64,000 bases of DNA from a cyanobiont of Ornithocercus magnificus (GTDB lineage: Bacteria > Cyanobacteriota > Cyanobacteriia > PCC-6307 > Cyanobiaceae). Of this stretch, positions 58,494 to 64,000 are shown piece by piece; positions within the stretch are counted from its first letter, which is position 1; every line of letters starts with the position of its first letter. The position numbers were made by a program, and so were the translations under genes. Where the stretch lies: contig BIMP01000001.1 of the NCBI GenBank assembly GCA_007996965.1, positions 1,514,749 to 1,578,748 on the forward strand. Reading direction: 5' to 3'. A model generated the notes under the pieces. The model ran no database searches. It was not told the DNA's origin and was given only the letters and a program-made list of their open reading frames with translations.

Positions 58494-59197
58494 TCTTGGG
58501 TACACAGCTTCTCAGTCTTTGAAATACAGACGTATCATGGTTATGTAGACACTACACAATCTACGATATTGCTGGCCAAGTATCCTTGATATCATTTACT
58601 GAAATTTATCTAAGGTTCCTATTTTGCTTGTAGCAGCAACTACTAGACCTGGGCTAGTTAGCCTTGACCTACTAGCTAAAATAAGCTGGCTCGGCTTTAT
58701 GGTAAGCCATAGCTTGCTTACCGTAATAACAGTGACTGACTTTATTGAGCCACGTTACCAAAATAAACTATAGTGTACAGTAACAAATTCTCGTCGGCAG
58801 AGATGTTAAGTTCCTAAATCTTGCGGAAGTTTAAACTACTCAAAAAAACAACGGATGCAAACTGCTTTCTCAGAAGCAAGTACATAACTTGACTTTGGTG
58901 TGGATACCTTGAGAAATCTAGTTGTAGTTGATAATAACTCCCGAAGTACGAGAATTTACAGGCTGTACCAGACTTTGCTGGGAAGGATGTCTACATCTTT
59001 AGAGGTGAGTTTGGACTGCGCAATGAATGCCGGAGGTTTTAGTACCACATTGCCAGTGTGGTAGCTTGAGTGAGAGTATCTGGGCAAAAAAACCTTGAGA
59101 CAGGGTGCTTCAGTAGGCTGAATGTACAATTACTGATGTGAGATGTAGACCAGATCGCCTCAGCCGCATAGTCTTCACTCATGTTTGTAATGGACTC
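58494..59197. other. Gene-free stretch (about 700 bp)
   Basis: No recognised gene. Includes the leader of the Nif11-like gene; a GCCAGTGTGG-type small repeat near 59053 is weak. Nothing else found. Confidence 0.4.
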
Positions 59198-59428
59198 ATG
59201 GCTAGCAATGCGGCTGAGCTATACCGACGCATCGCAGAAGATGGAGAACTTACGCAGGCACTGTTTCGGCAAGCGCTGCAGGATCCTCAGGGTGCACTCC
59301 GGGCGATCTGCGATATTGGGGAGCGTTCTGGTCTGCCAGTGACATCTGATGAAGTGCGACAGTACCTTCAGAATCTTGGCAACGAAGACACGTCCCGATG
59401 GATTGTCAAGGCGAGAGGAGGACTTTGA
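59198..59428 (+). CDS. Nif11-like domain small protein
   Basis: 76 residues: MASNAAELYRRIAEDGELTQ, then ALFRQALQDPQGALRAICDI, GERSGLPVTSDEVRQYLQNL and tail ending KARGGL. The N-terminal pattern (A-ED-EL-ALF...ALRAICDIGERSGLPVTSDEV) resembles the Nif11 domain that serves as leader in cyanobacterial peptide natural products. Here the protein stops at the Gly-Gly-Leu, so no separate core peptide is seen. The frame reaches 59138, but ATG 59198 fits the domain start. No modification enzyme or peptidase transporter is in the window. Confidence 0.7.
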   Translation: MASNAAELYRRIAEDGELTQALFRQALQDPQGALRAICDIGERSGLPVTSDEVRQYLQNLGNEDTSRWIVKARGGL

Positions 59429-59576
59429 TCGCTGGTGGCATCTTAGGCTCCTGCTGAAGATTTCTCCTACGGTTATAGCCGTCACTGCCACCAGCCCAGC
59501 TAAAGAAGAGCCAGTAGCTAACAATAGCTAGGCCGGCAGCCACTACTATGGCGGCGAACTGCTCCAGTTTCCGCAT
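59406..59576 (-). CDS. Small membrane protein, convergent to the Nif11-like gene (56 aa)
   Basis: MRKLEQFAAIVVAAGLAIVS followed by YWLFFSWAGGSDGYNRRRNL and a basic, Pro-bearing tail. One transmembrane helix (about 7-28), then a positively charged cytosolic tail. ATG 59576, TGA at 59408-59406; the 3' end overlaps the convergent Nif11-like gene by 23 bases. Not a mirror of that gene for most of its length, which supports it. Function unknown. Confidence 0.6.
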   Translation of the reverse strand: MRKLEQFAAIVVAAGLAIVSYWLFFSWAGGSDGYNRRRNLQQEPKMPPAIKVLLSP

Positions 59577-60298
59577 GCCAGGGTGCTTAATGATCGAATA
59601 CTAGTTTGCCCTGCCTTCTTGACAATGGTGATCAGTGGCCAGAAAATACAAGTTCTGCCTTGCTTACTTAAATTGTGAGCATAACGGCAGGGAAAGAATC
59701 TAAAGCAAAATGCTAGATAAAGCAGGAGTACTTAACAAGCTTGGCCCACTGCAGAAACTTCCTGCTCTATAAGACTTTGCACTGACATGTCTTCACTTAG
59801 CAATCTAACATCACCGGTTAACCATAGTCCAGAGCGTTATTACCCATCTGCTGTTAAAAGACCTCGCTCAGGGAGAATGATAGCTCAAGATTAGAAGCTA
59901 AGATAGTCCGTAACAGAGATGTCAGCTAGATCTTTGTGAGGTATTTGACTACCTAGTAAATATATTCCTTTGACAATTCTGGCCTAGGTCTCACTCTTGA
60001 CCTATGGTTATCCTAAAGCCTAAAACTCTATCACAGACAGCGTACAAGTGTAGTGTAGCAAACACCGTAGAGTAACAAAGTTACGATTCTGGATGAACCA
60101 AGCAATTTTTCAAGAATTATCAAGGATACAAATAGCGAAGGCAGCATCAAGTTTTGGTGAAGGTGAGCAGCCTAACATCTCAATATCTAAAGCGGGATTA
60201 ATGGTAAAACTTTACAACTTGCTAGGCGTTAGCACTCAATTCTCTTTACCTAGCAGAATTACCTGCATAGATTGGCCTCACTAAATTTCTGGTACAAC
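59577..60298. other. Gene-free stretch (about 720 bp)
   Basis: A 63-codon frame (60093-60284) ends just before the next gene but has no family features. Nothing recognised otherwise. Confidence 0.4.
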
Positions 60299-60484
60299 AT
60301 GGTACGAGCAATTCAAGCAAGGGCTGTAGATAGTCAGGCCGATAGCATCCCCACAGGAAGCTATGATCAGAAGCAGCCATGGGATGCAGTAGAAACTTAC
60401 TTTGAGTGCATCACTACCTGCTCGCTGGATGACGGGGATTGCATCACGCGATGTGTCGAGCAACTGCGTGAGGCAGACTACTAA
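60299..60484 (+). CDS. Small Cys-containing protein (61 aa)
   Basis: Starts MVRAIQARAVDSQ and carries PWDAVETYFECITTCSLDDG followed by DCITRCVEQLREADY: four Cys arranged C-x3-C and C-x3-C in an amphipathic helix-turn-helix, possibly two disulfides or a metal site. ATG 60299 preferred over the upstream TTG-type start at 60272. Located 18 bases before the next gene on the same strand. No named family recognised. Confidence 0.65.
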   Translation: MVRAIQARAVDSQADSIPTGSYDQKQPWDAVETYFECITTCSLDDGDCITRCVEQLREADY

Positions 60485-60502
60485 CCACATTTGGGGTAGT
60501 TC

Positions 60503-60763
60503 ATGCAATTGATCGAAAGACTTCTTAGCATTCCAATTGTCCTTTACAGATGGAGCTTGCACCAACCCATGCAGCTAAGTCTGGATCAGAAGTTTGAGAT
60601 TGAGCGCATGAAGCGGATTATTGAATCTGAACAGGATCCTGTGGAGCTCCAGTCGATCGCTAAACAGTTGCTAGAAGTCTGGCAGAGTCAACGTGCCGCG
60701 ACCCGTTGGGTAATTAGGCAGCACCTTAGCGGCTCCGCATGGCCCTCATCTCCTGCGGAATAA
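60503..60763 (+). CDS. Conserved-looking helical protein (86 aa)
   Basis: ATG start 18 bases after the preceding small gene. The central part QKFEIERMKRIIESEQDPVE and LQSIAKQLLEVWQSQRAATR is strongly amphipathic and helical; the N-terminus may be loosely membrane-associated. Its last 38 bases overlap the convergent HtrA gene's 3' end. Function unknown. Confidence 0.7.
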   Translation: MQLIERLLSIPIVLYRWSLHQPMQLSLDQKFEIERMKRIIESEQDPVELQSIAKQLLEVWQSQRAATRWVIRQHLSGSAWPSSPAE

Positions 60764-61901
60764 CTGAAACTACAAGCGTTTGGCCATCACGCAGTACAGT
60801 GGCACGTAGCGGTTGGCCTGCTCCATGTTTGTCGATGGTGGAAATCACCTCAGCAGGCCCTGATATATCACGGCCTTCGAGGGCAATCAGCACATCACCG
60901 ACTTTGAGTCCTGCGCGCGAAGCTGGCCCACCAGCAACTACTGACTGGATCAAGGCTCCTAAGGGTGCTGTCTCTCCTAGATTGGATGCAGAAGCCGTAG
61001 ACAGGCCTATCCCAAGCATCGGGTGCTTTGCATGCCCTAGTGACACTAGTTGCTGTGCAATCAGCCGCGCGCGGTTGATTGGGATTGCAAAACCTAGACC
61101 TGCTCCTGGCCCAAATCTCACCAGAGTATTGATGCCAACTACTTCACCACTCGCATTTAACAGAGGACCACCCGAGCTGCCAGGATTGATCGCCGCGTCT
61201 GTTTGAATTAGATCTAAACGTTTGCCAACGACACCTAGCTGGGAGCTGCTACGGCTCAGGCCGCTGACGATACCAAGAGTGACTGTGCTTTCCAGGCCAA
61301 ATGGATTGCCAACTGCAATTGCCCAGTCTCCGACACGAAGTCTGTCAGAATTTCCTAGTACTGCTATAGGCCAAGGGCCAGCAGAATCATCAAGTTGCAC
61401 AACAGCTAAGTCGGTTAGGGAATCCCGACCAATAACCCGGCCGCCAGTCCGGCGACCGTCAGATAAGCCGACAGTGAGTCGTTCACTTCCTTCTACTACG
61501 TGGGCATTAGTGAGAATTAGCCCTTTGCTGTCAAAGATGATACCGCTTCCTTGGCCAAGCTCAACTTGTTGCTTTGGTTTAAATGACCGAGGAAAACCGA
61601 AGAATTGACGAAAAAATGGGTCTGCTGTCATTCCTCTAGGAATTCCCCTATCGAGTTCAGCTGGGTGGACTGTTCGCTGAGTCTCAAGTGTGACCACTGC
61701 AGGGGCGCTGCGAGCAACAGCGTCTGCGACAAAGGACCGCTGGGAGAAATTCTGGGAAACTGATGGCAATCCCTGGGCCCTTAGAGATTGCAAGGTGTCA
61801 ATTAGCAAAGATACAGAAATAGTGCCAGCGACTAGCAGGGCCGAGAATGGCCTTAGGCGTTGTAGAGCCGAACTATTTCTGTGCAACAATTCCAGAACCA
61901 T
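60726..61901 (-). CDS. HtrA/Deg-family serine protease with PDZ domain
   Basis: 391 residues. N-terminal signal or anchor (about 17-40), trypsin-like domain with catalytic His in ILTNAHVVEGS, Asp in DSLTDLAVVQLD and Ser in INPGSSGGPLLN, then one PDZ domain (about 290-380, APLGALIQSVVAGGPASRAG and LKVGDVLIAL). One PDZ domain fits the cyanobacterial HhoA/HhoB/HtrA group. Acts in the periplasm or lumen on damaged proteins. ATG start at 61901. Confidence 0.94.
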   Translation of the reverse strand: MVLELLHRNSSALQRLRPFSALLVAGTISVSLLIDTLQSLRAQGLPSVSQNFSQRSFVADAVARSAPAVVTLETQRTVHPAELDRGIPRGMTADPFFRQFFGFPRSFKPKQQVELGQGSGIIFDSKGLILTNAHVVEGSERLTVGLSDGRRTGGRVIGRDSLTDLAVVQLDDSAGPWPIAVLGNSDRLRVGDWAIAVGNPFGLESTVTLGIVSGLSRSSSQLGVVGKRLDLIQTDAAINPGSSGGPLLNASGEVVGINTLVRFGPGAGLGFAIPINRARLIAQQLVSLGHAKHPMLGIGLSTASASNLGETAPLGALIQSVVAGGPASRAGLKVGDVLIALEGRDISGPAEVISTIDKHGAGQPLRATVLRDGQTLVVSVIPQEMRAMRSR

Positions 61902-62228
61902 GGCATTTAAGAGCGCAGGTGCTCCAGCAAGCCTAGGAAAAGCCGATACCCTTGGCTAGATTTTCAGCCACTGATAGAGTCATGATCGGGTCTTAGCTTC
62001 ATCGTAAGAGTTTACCTGTCGTGCATAAGGCCCTAGTGCAAATCTCTGTGAGTAGAGCATAAATACTTCAGAAATTCTCTTTGCACTATGCCAGCACGCA
62101 CTAACTAGACTAAGACTTGCAGTATGATCTGAGTTTCAACTCTTGTCTAGAAGGGTTGGTTTGAGTAATAATGTGAAACTTAGACAGACGACGATTTCGC
62201 ACCGCGTCCTAATTGATGTAACCGAGAC
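61902..62228. other. Divergent promoter region
   Basis: Between htrA-like (left) and the DUF2973 gene (right); no gene or clear operator recognised. Confidence 0.4.
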
Positions 62229-62468
62229 ATGCGCATGCTGAACTCTCTATTCCCAGTTCTTTATGGGGTTGCTTTTCTTCTTTTGCTCTGGCAGGCATTC
62301 CGAGTAATGAGCCAAGGTTTCTCAGCTGCTCGCCCAAGATATGAGGATGGTGATCGTACAGGGAAAATCACCATGCATCCAGAACTGCTTAACTCAGATG
62401 GAAAGATTACAGAAGAAGATCTTCTCACTGTTCGCTTCTCAAGCGATAGTGAGCCACCTAATGTCTAA
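62229..62468 (+). CDS. DUF2973 family small membrane protein
   Basis: 79 residues: one transmembrane segment (about 6-25: LFPVLYGVAFLLLLWQAFRV), then a soluble tail with RTGKITMHPELLNSDGKITE and EDLLTVRF, the pattern of cyanobacterial DUF2973 proteins. Start ATG 62229 or ATG 62235. Function unknown. Confidence 0.8.
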   Translation: MRMLNSLFPVLYGVAFLLLLWQAFRVMSQGFSAARPRYEDGDRTGKITMHPELLNSDGKITEEDLLTVRFSSDSEPPNV

Positions 62469-62561
62469 AGGGTAGCTCCCTGAAATAAAGTTGAGCTATG
62501 TATGCACCTGTTCACTCAGGGCAGGTTCAATGAACGGATATGAGATTGGGAGTGCTAATTG

Positions 62562-62945
62562 GTGGATCAACGCACGCGCATCGTTGCTGCAGTTATCAGG
62601 TCAGTGAAGCTGCCGCCCAGGTTTCGCCTAAAAATGCTTAAAGAGGATCCCGTCCGGCTTGAGTTGAGCCTTACCCCTGCGTATGGCAAATTGCCAGTTC
62701 AAGTAGGCCTTGTTGAGTCTCTCGATCTAGTAGCCCGCAGGGATCGTGAGGGTCGTATTCCTAGAGACCTGCCAGGTACATGGGACTGGACAGTTCGCCA
62801 TGGAAAGGTGAGCACCGGAGGCTGGAACCCTTATCTAAAGGAGGCCTTGCAAACTATGTTTGAAACAGGTCTGCCAGCTATTGTCTTTGAGGAACTGACA
62901 GGAGATGAGTACCATCCGGTTGATGGCACAAGGCATGTTCGTTGA
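62562..62945 (+). CDS. Conserved-looking soluble protein, unknown function (127 aa)
   Basis: Features LPPRFRLKMLKEDPVRLELS in the N-terminal half and DLPGTWDWTVRHGKVSTGGW in the middle. No signal or membrane segment. Starts at GTG 62562 (a TTG lies directly before it at 62559). It follows the DUF2973 gene by about 90 bases on the same strand. The regular amino-acid composition supports a genuine gene; I do not recognise the family. Confidence 0.7.
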   Translation: MDQRTRIVAAVIRSVKLPPRFRLKMLKEDPVRLELSLTPAYGKLPVQVGLVESLDLVARRDREGRIPRDLPGTWDWTVRHGKVSTGGWNPYLKEALQTMFETGLPAIVFEELTGDEYHPVDGTRHVR

Positions 62946-63046
62946 CATCGATTCAGAGCCAATGTGAAAAGGTGCGAAGGGCTACAGACCACAGGTCAAC
63001 AGGACAGCTAAGACAGAAGCACTGAACAATCTTTAAGGTTTTCCTT

Positions 63047-63151
63047 ATGGTTACGCTTCGACGCTCCTTTGGTCCTCTGATCAGACTGCTCGCAGCTCTT
63101 GGTGCTGTGAGTAGCTTGCTCCTACTTGGGATCCTAAATTTGTTCGGTTAA
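63047..63151 (+). CDS. Possible small membrane protein (34 aa)
   Basis: MVTLRRSFGPLIRLLAALGA followed by VSSLLLLGILNLFG: a basic N-terminus and one hydrophobic helix, then stop. ATG start. It is about 100 bases after the preceding gene, same strand. Not one of the photosystem or cytochrome b6f small subunits I can name. Confidence 0.5.
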   Translation: MVTLRRSFGPLIRLLAALGAVSSLLLLGILNLFG

Positions 63152-63302
63152 ATTTCTACAGTTTGCTTAATTTCAACGCCCAATCCTTCAATATTTATAG
63201 TCGAGGTACTAAAGGTAAGAGCTGAAAAATAAGTTTTTTACGCACAGTTAAGTAGCATAGTAGTATGGCCTGTCCCCCTATACAAGCCCTCGGCTACTGT
63301 CA

Positions 63303-63379
63303 CATCAGCATAAATATTGCCTACACCAGCTACCAAGCGTTGATCTAGTAGTGCTACTTTGATCGGACGCTTTGATTGC
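63303..63379 (-). repeat. Left arm of a perfect inverted repeat (77 bases)
   Basis: Reverse complement of 63303-63379 equals 63924-64000 base for base (77 of 77). The right arm runs into the window edge, so the repeat may be longer. Both arms code for the same stretch of Fpg on opposite strands; the spacer of 544 bases holds the DUF2834 gene. Confidence 0.97.
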
Positions 63380-63450
63380 TGTAGTTGCTCTACGAGATAA
63401 GTAGTACTAAAAGCATCAGAAAATGGTTCAGGTCCGAGAGAGCGAAAGCT
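63304..63450 (-). pseudogene. fpg: Internal fragment of formamidopyrimidine-DNA glycosylase
   Basis: The frame reads [20 protein letters not shown], then [20 protein letters not shown] and AGVGNIYAD. This is only the middle of Fpg (family about 280 residues). The N-terminal catalytic PELPE part, the H2TH remainder after GNIYAD and the C-terminal zinc finger are missing: after GNIYAD the frame continues with unrelated residues to a stop at 63238. The fragment begins right at the DUF2834 stop. Either a gene remnant or an artefact of rearrangement; see the repeat. Confidence 0.85.
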
Positions 63451-63823
63451 AGCAATCACTGTCGCCACTACAGGTTTTGGCGGATTTCTCCATCTCAATT
63501 AGTCGACGCTCACGCAGAAATAGAAATAAAGGGGCACCACAGGCAAAGGAGATGCTAAAGCATGCCACTAGTGATAGTGGCCAACCTTTGACCTGTAATC
63601 GCTTTCCTTCAGATATTAGCCAGATAACAATAGCCGATGCACCAATTAGCAGATCTCGTGATAACGATTGCGCTGCAGCTGTAGCATTGGCATCGGCGAT
63701 GAAACGGCCCAGATCAAATCCACTGCCTGATGTTGACTGTAGAAAGTTAAGATTGGCTTGCCAGGGTAGGATTGCTCCCAGAACAGATAAACTTAGATAA
63801 GTCCAGGGAAGTACTTGGCGCAT
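63449..63823 (-). CDS. DUF2834 family membrane protein
   Basis: 124 residues with hydrophobic segments at about 5-20, 57-72 and 83-101. N-terminal [20 protein letters not shown] and later [20 protein letters not shown] and [14 protein letters not shown] match DUF2834 proteins of cyanobacteria. ATG at 63823. The last 10-15 residues look non-native and the stop is directly at the junction with the Fpg fragment, so its C-terminus may have been altered by the rearrangement. Confidence 0.8.
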   Translation of the reverse strand: MRQVLPWTYLSLSVLGAILPWQANLNFLQSTSGSGFDLGRFIADANATAAAQSLSRDLLIGASAIVIWLISEGKRLQVKGWPLSLVACFSISFACGAPLFLFLRERRLIEMEKSAKTCSGDSDC

Positions 63824-63882
63824 GATTTAGTGCTCTGGTAACTCGATAAGTACCACAACTTCATCTCAGGAATCTGGTACTA

Positions 63883-64000
63883 ATGAAAAACACACTATAT
63901 CAGTGTAGAGGCCTAAGTACCCGGCAATCAAAGCGTCCGATCAAAGTAGCACTACTAGATCAACGCTTGGTAGCTGGTGTAGGCAATATTTATGCTGATG
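63883..64000 (+). pseudogene. fpg: Fpg fragment on the plus strand, continues past the window
   Basis: From 63924 the sequence is identical to the minus-strand Fpg fragment and reads [20 protein letters not shown] and NIYAD to the last base. The frame is open from an ATG at 63883, but residues before 63924 do not match Fpg. The N-terminal catalytic part is therefore absent here; the rest of the gene may lie outside the window. Confidence 0.75.
63924..64000 (+). repeat. Right arm of a perfect inverted repeat (77 bases, cut by window edge)
   Basis: Perfect reverse complement of 63303-63379. The left boundary at 63924 is sharp: the upstream bases are unrelated to those next to the other arm. 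Confidence 0.97.

Noticed and set aside
59219..59524. 101-codon minus-strand frame opposite the Nif11-like gene
   Set aside because: It mostly mirrors the Nif11-like gene; a different minus frame (59406-59576) gives a cleaner small membrane protein.
60093..60284. 63-codon plus-strand frame
   Set aside because: No motif, odd composition, overlaps the start region of the better-supported gene at 60299.

Overview
The window looks like a chromosomal piece of an alpha-cyanobacterium of the marine Synechococcus/Prochlorococcus lineage, more exactly a phycobilisome-bearing Synechococcus-like cell. The pointers are a phycobilisome rod-core linker (CpcG) next to a CpcS/CpeS-type lyase, photosystem II PsbX beside Ycf66, a high-light-inducible protein, CP12, the sufBCDS cluster, a NdbB-like dehydrogenase, and a circularly permuted two-piece tmRNA whose tag ANNIVRFSRQTAPVAA is of the type known from this lineage. 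No phage, IS element, plasmid gene or CRISPR array was seen.

Layout. 1-6.8 kb: tRNA-His, an amidohydrolase/FAD-oxidase pair, a lumenal pentapeptide protein, folC, argD and a tRNA-Leu directly upstream of argD. 6.8-13.5 kb: fabZ alone between long gene-free stretches, small membrane or lipoproteins, an aspartoacylase-like protein, a glutathionyl-hydroquinone-reductase-like protein and CP12. 13.5-19.7 kb: leftward housekeeping block obgE, mutS2, VOC protein, hemB, dnaJ-like. 20-29 kb: A-type Fe-S protein, permuted ssrA, rRNA methyltransferase-like gene, two membrane-envelope proteins, a stand-alone LigD-type phosphoesterase-like protein, a PRC-barrel protein, msrB, an LpxB-like glycosyltransferase, tRNA-Leu, accC. 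29-37 kb: psbX, ycf66, two tandem lipoproteins, hli, a BacA-like ABC transporter, HIT protein, bicupin, rpsU, def. 37-48 kb: S9 peptidase, sufS-D-C-B, and a light-harvesting trio ending in cpcG. 48-64 kb: pgm, PPTase, coaX, cysH, NDH-2, SLC13-type permease with ktrB/ktrA, a Nif11-like peptide, an HtrA protease, small conserved proteins, and a rearranged fpg region at the right edge.

Genes that work together: sufBCDS with the A-type carrier (Fe-S supply); cysH with the SLC13-type permease (possible sulfate uptake and reduction); ktrAB (Na-dependent K uptake); CpcG with the lyase (phycobilisome assembly); accC with fabZ (fatty acids); coaX with the PPTase (CoA and carrier-protein activation); hemB (tetrapyrrole supply); msrB, Hli and the GST (oxidative or light stress).

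Oddities. By my addition only about 78% of the window is coding, low for free-living marine Synechococcus, with many 300-1150 bp stretches that hold nothing I recognise. Several conserved genes can only start at TTG. This suggests genome erosion of the kind expected in a host-associated or bottlenecked lineage, but that is inference. The most concrete structural anomaly is a perfect inverted repeat of at least 77 bp of fpg coding sequence at the right end. I found no convincing new multi-gene system; the best leads are the fpg inversion, the tRNA-argD arrangement, the Nif11-like peptide with its convergent membrane ORF, and the structured gap downstream of rpsU.
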